DNA of 64,000 nucleotides from contig CM049308.1 of NCBI GenBank assembly GCA_026874595.1, forward strand, positions 52,587,624 through 52,651,623. Reading direction: 5' to 3'. The notes beneath the pieces are model-generated. The model was given only the letters and a program-made list of their open reading frames with translations. It had not been told where the DNA came from and did no database searches. Position numbers and translations under genes: made by a program. This document shows, one piece after another, positions 44,053 through 54,658 of the stretch (its first letter is position 1; each line of letters begins with the position of its first letter). This DNA is from Sipunculus nudus (lineage: Eukaryota; Annelida; Sipuncula; Golfingiida; Sipunculidae).

Positions 44053-44984
44053 CTGTGTTCACAGCACAAGAAAGATCACTTGTACACACGGCTTCCAATC
44101 ACATGACTGACGCGCACACCTGACATTGGAATGTCAGCTACTAGCTCAGTCCGCCCACACTATGTACATACACAGGATCTCGCAGCGAATCATGCTACTA
44201 CTTTACACAGTTCTCCACTGAAGTACGCGCTTGCCCTTCAAGGCAAAGTCTAGAAAGTACTCACAGATAGGCTCACAGCCTTCTCTGAAGGAATACTGAA
44301 GAAATGTCTTTCACAGCAGATGTCTCATGGATTCATCAAGCATTAAGTATCTGAATATACCCCTGCATGACAGTACCACTCTCATTTTGCGTGTATTGTC
44401 CTGGCCTGTCACTGGACACACTCATGGTAGACACATCGCCGGATTACCAGTCTGTTGGTAACTGCCATATCCACTCTGAAGTCTGTTACAGAGATATCTA
44501 CGTGGCTGTCCTGAGACACTGACGTTTTACGCTCAGGAACATGGTCTCTCAGTTGATCAGACACTGGATCTGATACTGACAACAGGGACCAGCCTCTGGA
44601 CAGCAGACAACGTTAGACTACACCTGGCATGCTGACGTAGGCGATTGTCAAGAGTTCCTCTTATCCATGGCTTATAATAGTTATATTCGTCTGCTGACAT
44701 CACACGTCCTGACTATCCCCTGGCCAATCATCTCACATCATAAGAGTTGTGTAATTTGTTCTAGAAAGACACAGGTCGTACTGCTCATAACCGCCATGAC
44801 AGAAGCAGTATAAAGGTATATATGACTAGCGGCAGCAATACTTTGTGTACTAGTCCTGTTTAATAAGGGTGATAGACATATTAAAACTGGGAATATAATG
44901 CCTTTCTAAGGGTAACAGATCATTTTGTGCTTATATTAATCCCAGTTAGCTCTTTGGTGGGCCCCCCATGCAACAAACCTGTTG

Positions 44985-45870
44985 CGTCGCCGTTGGCGGT
45001 TAATTATAACATAATTATGGTTAACAGAGACCTAATTTCAGGTTTCTCATGAGACTTTTATGGATCTCCCTGGATGTCAGGTTAGAAGATTCTAGGTGCA
45101 ATGGTTACAATTTGTGCCCTGTTAACAGACAACCACATCTTTGAAGGTCTAAAGAAACTGCGTAAAAATTTGAAAACATCCAAGTGGTTCCACCAGTCTG
45201 CAGGAACTGATAAAACACTCCATGATGAATGTGCATGCAAAGAATCATGGTGATGAATTCATTAGTTGTTCAGAAACTGGAGTTTTTATATAAAATTTTC
45301 CATTATTCTGGGGGGGGGGGGGTACTTTGGAGCCCTATAGCTCAGAGTTTATGGGTAACAGAGACCTAATTTCTTTGCATGGGCCTACCTGCATGTCAAG
45401 AGAGAAGATTCTAGGTCCAGTTGTTATGATTTGTGCCCTGTTAACAGATATGACAACATCTTAAGAGGTCTCAAAAATAGAGAAAAATATTCTAAAAGTA
45501 GAAAAAATACAGGTGGTGCCACCAGACTGCAGAAACTGATGAAACGTTTAATGATCAATATCCATGCAAAGAATCATTGTGATCAGCGCAATAGTTGTTC
45601 AGATACTTGAGCTTTTGTATAAAATTTTCAATTATTCTGGGGGGTACTTCTGAGGTTATGAGTAACAGAGACCTAATTTCAGGTTTTAAAGGAGATTTTT
45701 CATGGACCTCTCAAGATATGAAGAGCTGCTAGAAGATTCCAGAACCAGCGGTTATGATTTGTGCCTGGTTAACAGACGGACAGATGGACAGCTAGACAGA
45801 CAGATGGACAGACGCCGGACAAAGAGTGATCGCTATAGCTCAGATGACTTTCAGTCAGCTGACCTAACAA
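44985..45870 (+). repeat. Dispersed repeat family B, copy 2
   Basis: Three degenerate units each with AACAGAGACCTAATTTC and GATTTGTGCC, ending in GACGCCGGACAAAG, ATCGCTATAGCTCA and TTTCAGTCAGCTGA. The end matches 32820-33042. Confidence 0.75.
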
Positions 45871-46339
45871 ACCAGATACATGACTCGGAGATACTGATGG
45901 GGGCCCCCCTTTTAGATCAGACACAGATCATATTGAGCTTAGAATCTCAGCACCCAAGTGCACACGTGCACAGGTGGTGACTTAAATGTTCACCCAGTTA
46001 TATTTAACATTTCAGTCACACTTGGTGGCTTCATGGTACCTGTCTGTGAAACTGATAAGTATAGCTGCCTTTTCCAGTATAAAAGTAGCAGCAAGCAGCT
46101 TAACACCCTTGGGTGCATTTAATACATGATGCCCATATTAACATATTGGCATTGCCAAATTCCATTATAAAAATATTATTCTCTGAACAGCACTTAGGAT
46201 GATGGAGCCACTATAGAACGCGGGCTTGGCTTCTATTGAGGAAAATATAAATAAAACTGTCTCCTCTCAGTCCCTATTTTAACTCCTACTTTTCCCTGTA
46301 GATGTCCCTACACTCAACTCTTCTAACATAAACAACTAC

Positions 46340-46440
46340 TAAACATCACAAGTCCCCTGTCAATGGGTATCGAACCTACGATCTCTAGACTAGGAGCTCT
46401 AAACGCTACTAAGTGAGCCGTGAAGACGAAATACCAGCAG
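46340..46440 (-). mobile_element. tRNA-like SINE head
   Basis: The minus strand has GGCTCACTTAGTAGCG (A-box-like) and GTAGGTTCGATACCC (B box) at tRNA spacing. The cloverleaf is not clean, so a SINE head is more likely than a tRNA gene. Confidence 0.5.
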
Positions 46441-48282
46441 GAGCTCCTCTAATATAATAAACTCCAGTTATGAGAAAATGAAATACGGGAATTCTCAGGA
46501 AAATAATATAAGGTAGCCCGGTTTCTATAGTTCTGCCGGGATGATTACACTGACCGTTCTCTCCCCTCTTGATATAAAGTGAGTGTGTGTGAGGGCGGGG
46601 GCACATACCCCCCCCCCCCCCCGGCAGGCTGGTAACGTGACCTAACTCAAGTAACAGTTACAATGGGCTGTCAATAAAGTGACCACGGCGGATCATGATC
46701 AGTGGTCTGAGTCATTAATTTCTAACAATTATATAAAGTTACATCGGTACCTGAGTGAGAGAGTGACGCGCGGCTCAGCAGTTTGTCAACTCAACTCCAG
46801 TTGTAAGCAAGCCTGCCTGAGGGATCGGGGAATCCCACAGTCAGTCCTTTTAGTGCTCCTACTGTCCACCAGGTGAGTATGCAAATGTCGGGAATTCCCT
46901 TGCTGTGGAATGTAGTTTATAGTGCAGCGGTTCCACTGTGCTCTTTCTCCTTTTACTAAAAAAAACTTGACTCACACACACACCCACACACCCTCACACA
47001 CACAAACTGTTATTGTTATAAATGCACACTTGTTGCTTGATGTTATAGACATAATCGCGTTTTGTAAAAACTAAAATTTCACACACACACATGTACACCC
47101 TCTCTCTCTCACACACACACACACTCTCACATATATATATAGGGCCAATTGTTCATATATGGCTTGATCAAAAAGACGAAACAGTTTTAACGTATATCTG
47201 TGTACCATTATTGTTTGAATCCGAGTCCCCTATATCTAAAATCAGTCCAAAACTGGTTCAATATTGTTATTAGACCCCATGCATACAGTATACATTATTT
47301 AAACCTGGTACAGTGATCCTTCTGAGATTATATGTATCTTTTATTTTAATTTATTGAATGGAAATTTAAAATATCAGTTTTCAGGAAGTTAGAATCATGA
47401 AAGAGGATATTGTCATCTAGTTTAATATTAGTTCTTTTAAAAACGGATTACTGTCACTGGAAGCTAAAAAGAGTGTACCTTTTAAATTTTTTTTTTAATG
47501 TTTCGATATCATGTGAAAATGAATGTAAAGTAAAAAAATATGTATACTATCAGAAAGGCCACTGTGTCAGGTTTTAAATAATATATGTAAAATAATAATG
47601 TATACGTTATGGGGTCTAATATGAATTTAAATTAAGCCCTTTTGAAATGAATTTAGATATAGGGGTTTCTATTCAAATAATCATGATACCTTAAGCCAAG
47701 GTGATTGAATGAAGATTCAGCACAATGCCGGATCACCTGCATGGTACATTAAAGGAAACTGCAAGCGGATGTAAACGTGCTGTAAAATTGACTAGCGACA
47801 AGTTGTAAGATTGCAGTTTTTATTAAGATTTGAATGCAGGAATTATATGAATGCAATTAACTTATTGAATTCAAAGGCGTGGTAACCGGGGGGGGGGGGG
47901 GGGGCGGGGAGACGGGGTGATCATAAGTTATAATTAAAGAGTAATTATAATTTTGCTCCCCCTAATACTTGCCAGTAATAAATTTTAGGAAATGCTTATT
48001 TCCATTCCCCTGGGGAGTAGAAGTTACCTCTCCTCAAGTTATATAGAATCGTAGAGTGTTTGTTAGAATGGAAATTCATTTACAGCATGCAGCTCTGTGG
48101 AATAACATTAATGAATAAAAAATAACTGAATGTTATTGGTCTTGCCTGTGAGATGTTTAGCTAAATAAGCTTCCCTTATTACCTCTCCTGGGGGGGGGGG
48201 GGGGGGAGTGGAAATAAGCAATCTTTATTTTCAATCTCGGGAAGTGGAAATAAGGCATGCCTAAATTTTAGTATTAGGCAAA

Positions 48283-48565
48283 AAAAAGAATATGGTTTGG
48301 TTCTCAGGCACTTTTTCAGAAATCAATGCGGGTGGGCGGTTTTTTTATTTTTATTTTTTTTGGTATGTTTTGATAAAAATGTCAAATGATAAGGAAAGTG
48401 CATGATAATAACAGATTTACTTTGCTAAACAAGTTAAAAAAACTACATAGCAAAGGAAATTTTATCAAAATTGTATGATTTTATCTTCTTGAAAAAATGT
48501 CCGATCGGCTGGAGCTCAAAATTGGTAAGTTTCTATTGAAAATAAAAATAAAAAAGTTGATGCAG
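48283..48565. repeat. Dispersed repeat family C, copy 2
   Basis: The counterpart of 22850-23120 in the same orientation; the shared end is GCTGGAGCTCAAAATTGGTA and AAGTTTCTATTGAAAAT. Confidence 0.8.
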
Positions 48566-48613
48566 GGGTTTAAAATTGACGCGGGCGGTGTCTGAGAAAC
48601 ATACCATTTATTT

Positions 48614-48615
<2 letters not shown>

Positions 48616-48674
<59 letters not shown>
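48616..48674. repeat. (TA)n microsatellite
   Basis: Nearly uninterrupted TA dinucleotides with one C interruption. Confidence 0.97.
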
Positions 48675-49679
48675 CAGTTGGTCTCAGTCACCATCACAAT
48701 GTGCAATATCGTCTCGGTTCGCCACCAGGGGTCATCACTTTGCATTCCAGGTCACCCTTTTCACAATGCATCTTTTCATTTATAGTCGTTTACAGGTTGC
48801 GGTTTTCCAAACAGGTTATTCAGCTTCTTTATCTGTTTTAGCACACTTAACAGACTCACTTCGCAATAAATGAGAGGTACTGGCAAATTTTAAACGGACA
48901 CGTTTGAAAGTTCACGTTCTTGCATCAACAAGTTCGCTGTGTACTTAAAATGATATATGCGTGCCTGAAGCTATTCGGACTACGATCGACATATATACAG
49001 AATAGTGTCCAGAACATCCCTGCGCACTGGAAAAAACTTATATACATATACAACAGTGGGAATCCGGTAAATTTTGTGTTTCAGTTAACATTCCTATATT
49101 TCACAATCCCTAAACCAAATAATTTTCTAGTTTTAAATCAAATGAAAATAGAGCTATGCTCGGAGAATTTGACATAGACTAAAAAAGACATTTAAGAAAG
49201 TGACCAACAAATGCAATGATCGTGTTAAAAGTGAATATCGGATATAATAATGATAGGCAAATTAAGGAGGTTGATCCTGTGCTGGCCGGTCCTGATGAAA
49301 AGACTTAAAAAGGCCCACCAAAGACAATATAAAAGTGAAAATCGTACTGTTGCCCCATTGATACGCTTCTCTGCATATTTAAAAATAGATATGTCAAACT
49401 GGGGTTGCACGTATATATTGGTCTTCCTGTACCGGGAGTCATACGGGACAGAGCAATTGTTTTATATCCGCAAGAAAGATGAAGAAATTGAAAAATTCGG
49501 AACGATCTGTATTCCAAGTTGATACAAATAAAGGCCAGGAATTGAAACAAATATCTTTCTATATATGAGGTGGACGTAGAGGGTCCTGCTAAACTCGGGC
49601 TGTCACTTAATGTATAGTGTCAGACTCAAGTGAGATGAACATCGTTTAATTTAATTGTGCAGTTACTTGTGGCAAAATG

Positions 49680-50010
49680 ACCTGTACACTGCTCAAGTTC
49701 TGGAACAAACCTACCCGGTAATTTGGTTCACTGGATAACATCAAGGAGCCTGATCACATGGTTTTAAAGGAGGATGTTATGCCTAATATGCATATGCCCC
49801 GACCCATACCAGTTGATGCTAAACTAGTTATTGAAAATGAACTGAAAATGATGATATGGGAGTAATCCGAAAAGTTTATGTTTCCACCGAATGGGTTTCC
49901 TCAGTCACTATATATAGGCATAAGAAAAAGGGTCATTTGAGGAATCTGCGTGGATCCGAAAGATCTGAACAATGCAATGAAATGCTCAACACATATGACT
50001 TAAACCCTAT
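49680..50010 (+). pseudogene. Decayed Ty3/gypsy reverse transcriptase fragment
   Basis: Across shifting frames the sequence reads RPIPVDAKLVIENELKMM, TEWVSS, HKKKGHLR and ICVDPKDLNNAMK, the N-terminal motifs of a Ty3/gypsy reverse transcriptase in the right order. Stops and frameshifts break it. Neither LTRs nor other domains were found around it. Confidence 0.75.
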
Positions 50011-51030
50011 TTCGTTACAATTGTAGTTCGTGTATAAGCTATAAACACGAGTCCCATGGAAATTTGGTATAAGCACAGTTCGAGCTTATCGAATAAATAA
50101 GGCGTGGCCCAGGCAGATGCAAACGAAGTGAATACCACAGTGCTTTGTCAGGTAGTTACTTAGCTGTGATCCCTATTTAAAAAGTCAAACACTGCAGTGC
50201 AGCAATTTTTTTTCGCAGACCTGACGCAATATCTCAGTACTTATAATTGCTTACCTTTTACCTGAATTTACTTGTATTTTACTTGTGTACTCTCTTCTAG
50301 AGAGGCACACATTTTGACAGTTGATTTTAAAGGTAAATCATCCCTGGCAAAAAGTCTTTTATTAAAAATTAACCCGAAAGTGCTTTAAAATTAATATTTG
50401 ATCCAAAAAGTATTTATGAGTTTGAATTTGGTAGAGCGTTCGTTCTTATGGTAAATGTATTATGGAATTAAAAGTCATTTCTTGTATTTTATTTTCATTA
50501 AAACTGTATCAAGAGTGCGCTGTTTTAGGCATCAAGTACCAGTAAGCTATTTTGTAGCCGGCTAATATTAAATAACTTGATCAAATCTTGGGGAGGGGGC
50601 GATATTTTAACACTATTTTTCAGAAAATATCCCGCTCAGACCGCCTTCTATATAACTTTTCAAACATTTCCCAGCGTCCCGCTTCCACTGGTAATCGGGT
50701 AATCGTTTTTACAGGACAAGTGGGTGGAATTAACAGATATACCTTCAAACAATCACGACGGTACGAAGTATGTGTTTCTTTTTCGGAGGAAAATAATTCC
50801 AAGCTTACTTTGAAACCACTATCTTCCAGTTAAAAGGCCTGGTAAGTGAGGTATTTCTTTACATCCGTAACTAATCCATTTTTATGAACAAAGTTTCTGC
50901 CAAAATGGTCTTCCACCGTATTTCCTCTCAGTCATCGATAGCGAATGTATGGTCATCGAGCTGTCTTATCATGTGTTTCACCGTTGCCCCATTCACAATA
51001 AAAAAGTAATAACAAATTATCCTTGTTACG

Positions 51031-51257
51031 GGGTGACATAAAAGCAGACCGAACTGTCTCGCTAGAGAAGCTTACCATGGGTTCGAATCCCGGACGAGCC
51101 CCCAATTTGTTACGAAGACAAATTGCTCAGGGGAAAATATTTGGCCGATCCGGGATTCGAACCCATGTCGGTGGCGCACATGTCCGGCGCTCCAACCGCT
51201 TCGCTAGAAAAGCAAGCATCTCTAGCGAGACAGTTCGGTCAGCTTTTATGTCAACCC
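51031..51257. mobile_element. 227-bp inverted-repeat element with two tRNA-like B boxes
   Basis: Arms 51031-51068 and 51219-51257 are inverted copies with one mismatch and one extra base. Inside are two perfect B boxes in opposite orientation: GGGTTCGAATCCC at 51079-51091 and its reverse complement at 51152-51164. The minus-strand half also has an A-box-like TAGCGAAGCGGTTGG. It looks like two SINE heads fused head to head. Confidence 0.7.
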
Positions 51258-51988
51258 GTATCATCCTTTTGAAACAAAGTTTATTTACAAAGTGAGTACA
51301 TGTGGTACTACTTGAACTTTATTACCATATACCTTGAGTACATTTACGATTTACGTTTCCTCATTTCACGCAGAATGGACCGAATATTTTGTTTCTGTTT
51401 GAATCCAACAAATGACACTTCGACAAATATATTTTTTGTTAGTGTAATGACAAAGCCTAACCTCGCATCAGCATTTATGCAGAAATATTGAAAATGACCT
51501 TTAACAACTAATACACGCCTTCCATCGACTTCATCAACAATATACCTTTTCTACGGACATTCGCACTACACGTAACGGTCGTCTGCAGGGTTCGGTTCCT
51601 TACAGCCAGCATTGTGGATTTTGTTTGATGAAACCAGATACATGCCACAGACACATACATGACCCCTTATTCTTATGATAAGACAGGATTATTTTACTTT
51701 CATCATTTGGGATAGAGACATAAGTCTCTATTCCTTGATATAACGGACCCGAACTGTTAGTGTCAATCTTCGCCAAGAGATGTCGCTAATGTGGTGGGAA
51801 AGGTCTATTACAGTCAGAATTAGGGTATCTTCGTGCTACTGTCAGTTATAACATATCAAAATATGAGTGTTGAAAATGAAATGGATAAGGTTAAAACTTT
51901 GTTTTCAATTTAACATTAAAAATAATAATAATAATATACAGTATTTATATAGCGCCAAATTCTCCAATGGTCGGACTCACAGCGCTAA

Positions 51989-52026
<38 letters not shown>
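51989..52026. repeat. (CA)n microsatellite in LINE 3' UTR
   Basis: CA dinucleotides with one TA interruption. Confidence 0.95.
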
Positions 52027-52030
<4 letters not shown>

Positions 52031-52086
52031 TCACATACAATTTCATGGAAATCTACTCCCTGTGCCTGACCCAAAAAAAATGGATA

Positions 52087-52359
52087 TTAATTACCAAAAG
52101 CTTGACGAAAGAGATACGTTTTTAAATTAGTTTTAAATGATACAAGAGTTGGAGATTTTCTAAGTGTAATGGGAAGTGAATTCCAAACTTTTGGGGCTAT
52201 GAAACGGAAGGAACGTTCACCGATTTTCATATTACACTTTGGTACTTTAAGAAGATTTCCGCCAGCCGAGCGCAGCGTACGCAAAGGCCGATAGGTTATT
52301 ATTTTTTCAGTCAAATATAATGGAAGTGAGTCATCAAAATGAAATTGAAATTCAGACAT
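52087..52359 (-). pseudogene. C-terminal fragment of LINE ORF2
   Basis: The frame encodes RTLRSAGGNLLKVPKCNMK, APKVWNSLPITLRKSPTL and FKTNLKTYLFRQAF, which matches the conserved C-terminal block after the reverse transcriptase domain in CR1/L2 and related LINEs. The catalytic part is missing. Confidence 0.75.
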
Positions 52360-53056
52360 GAAAATGGCCCATCTACTGGAGTGATACTGTCAACATTTTA
52401 CTCCTATTAATTCATATTAGTTCAATTACAAATATAGGGCTCTCAATGTGGCAAAGGAAGATGAATTCATCAGGAAAAATATCAATATTTATTGTACACG
52501 TAATCGTAAACAATGTTTGAGTGGGTTCTTTTTTATCAGTGAAAATAATAATGGGTAGATTAGCATTAAAAAGAAGAAAAAAGAGGTCTAGGTAAGACAT
52601 TTGCTGCTGTATTACTGTAATATGAATGATCAAAGAGCACTTTGAAGCATATGTGTTTTTTTAATGATATACCCAAAAAGAGCTTACATGAACGTCAAGA
52701 AAAACAAAACAACAAATTATATGTTTAAATATGCCGTATAAAAACTATTACATAATGAGAACATATGAACATCTTTCTAATAAAAAGAAAAAAAGAAATA
52801 CCGGACAATAGATAAAAGCACACTTTATTCGTTACATCCACTTTAGAGGATCAAATGTACATGTATTTCCTTTAGCGTGAAATATGAGCTGAGAATAAAT
52901 GATTATATATAAACAACAACAAAAAAGAATGTTTTAACAACAAGGATGAAAGCAAGTCCCTTCAAGGATATACAAAATCTCTAAAAAAGGTATTATTTAT
53001 CAGCAACCTTTAAGATGATCTATCGTTTTTCCTTTAGCGTTGAATATGGTCGTTTA

Positions 53057-53219
53057 CGATAAGGTGAGAATATATGATTATATATGATAAAAAAATTATA
53101 ATGCATTTTCAACAAGGATGACAGCAAGTCTCTCCGATACGATAAGGTGAGAATATATGATTATATATGATAAAAAAAATTAGAATGCATTATCAACAAA
53201 GATGACAGCAAGTCTCTTC
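53057..53219. repeat. Tandem duplication, ~82 bp
   Basis: Two copies of a block with CGATAAGGTGAGAATATATG and GATGACAGCAAGTCTCT; a weaker third copy lies at 52888-52962. It is downstream of the Mab21-like gene. Confidence 0.8.
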
Positions 53220-53288
53220 GAGGAAATTCAAAACCACTAAAACAATATATTTGATATTCAGGTATTGTTGGAATCCGGCACATTATCT

Positions 53289-54113
53289 TTACACAACAAA
53301 ATATGACCTATTCTTTTCATCCCTTCGTGGACAAAATAAATCTGCACAAAGCTGGTCCGAAAAGACGCATTCATTTATATGAAAGCAAAACCTGCCTCTT
53401 GAGATTAAAAAGAATAATAACAAATATATATTGAGTGATAAAGATGACACCGAATCTGCAGTAAAATTTATAAAAGGGGTTTTTATATTACCATTGACAC
53501 ATCCCAACGAAAATGATGTTATCGCACTGGAGCTAGATACACATTGAAGCACGAGAGAAAGTTTATTCATAGAGTAAAATATCCTGGATGAACTTGTTTT
53601 GTTTCTGCAGCACTTCCTTTGTACAATCCACCAAATTATGTTAACTGCACCGAATGTTATCTGAATCAAACTAACATAAATCAGTATAAAAGGCAGAAAG
53701 CTACAAATCATGACTTCCCCTTCACTTCGGAAACACGCGATGGATACACAAAGTTTGACAACAGCAATTGGCAACTGCAGCAGGAATAATACTGCATGGG
53801 CCATGTTTCTTCTCTTTTGTGTTTTTGTCATTTCTTCGAAGAATTCTTTTATTCTGCGGGCTTCTAGGTAACACTTGTTGCCTTCTTGGTGAACCGACAC
53901 ATTCTGTAGAAAGGGAACAGTCATGGACCCGGACTTACCCTGTTTCTCCACCCTGTCCAGGATACTGTATATTCTCTCGCCTATCATATGAACCTGCCAG
54001 GCAGCTTCAGTGGGGTGTTCCTGGCACTCTGATATGAAACTCACTTTTATCGGGTAAGTATCTAGAATACTGGTCTCCCTTATGGTGCTGGTATCCAGAA
54101 CATCTCTGACATA
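53289..54113 (-). CDS. Exon 2 of Mab21-like gene: C-terminal Mab21 part and membrane helices
   Basis: Acceptor TTTCTTTCAG, 274 codons open to TAA at 53289-53291. Exon residues 1-95 are Mab21 C-terminal. A KTQKRRN linker precedes hydrophobic stretches near 104-128, 134-164 and weaker ones near 183-206 and 223-236. Confidence 0.75.
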   Translation of the reverse strand, partial: YVRDVLDTSTIRETSILDTYPIKVSFISECQEHPTEAAWQVHMIGERIYSILDRVEKQGKSGSMTVPFLQNVSVHQEGNKCYLEARRIKEFFEEMTKTQKRRNMAHAVLFLLQLPIAVVKLCVSIACFRSEGEVMICSFLPFILIYVSLIQITFGAVNIIWWIVQRKCCRNKTSSSRIFYSMNKLSLVLQCVSSSSAITSFSLGCVNGNIKTPFINFTADSVSSLSLNIYLLLFFLISRGRFCFHINECVFSDQLCADLFCPRRDEKNRSYFVV

Positions 54114-54606
54114 CTGAAAGAAAAGTATGAAGATGATGGAGGGATTTCAGTAATGATATTATTTCAGTAATTATGATATTTCATAATATTTCAACATTAA
54201 AATAATGTGAATGACCCTAACAGATATTAATAAATTCGAAGAAATTAAAAATGTGGAAAATTAATTAAACCCACTTTAGACATTTACCAAAGTAAACTTA
54301 GGCGTCAGCTCCATCGAGGGCGCATGAGCATAATTCAACGCTCGGTATACTCATCCCCTAGCTATGAATAAGGCATGATACTTGCCTAAGTTTTGCTGAG
54401 ATACTAACGTTAGTGTTAAACACGAGCTGCTATATACAGGTATAAAAGCTGAAAGAAATTCACCTAATTTGTTTTTCTACAGATAAGTACAGGCCTAGCC
54501 AATATAAGTACTTCAAAGTTGCGTAAGGTAGCACCAAAACTGAGTAACTAAGGTGTATGTTATATTTCTTACCTAAGCTTTAAGGCACCTATGGAATGTC
54601 CTCAGG

Positions 54607-54658
<52 letters not shown>

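Larger units (their letters stand above)
51915..52362 (-). mobile_element. LINE 3' end (CR1/L2-like), 5'-truncated
   Basis: On the minus strand, the C-terminal end of a reverse transcriptase frame is followed by a 3' UTR with a (GT)n run, GGCGCTATATAAATACTGTA and an ATT-repeat tail. That is the typical end of CR1/L2-type retroposons, and such copies are usually 5'-truncated. Confidence 0.75.
44053..53288. other. Intergenic region, repeats only
   Basis: Between the starts and ends of the two minus-strand genes I see family B and C repeats, SINE-like fragments, an RT relic, a LINE end, microsatellites and G-runs (near 45310, 47889, 48190). No cellular gene is supported. Confidence 0.6.

Noticed and set aside
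50588-50833. 81-codon ORF, possible small gene
   Set aside because: No family match, no splice partners, and a reverse-strand frame of similar size; chance is likely.
51079-51164. tRNA genes at the two GGTTCGAATCC boxes
   Set aside because: B boxes are perfect, but no complete cloverleaf with paired acceptor stems could be drawn; they sit in an inverted-repeat element.
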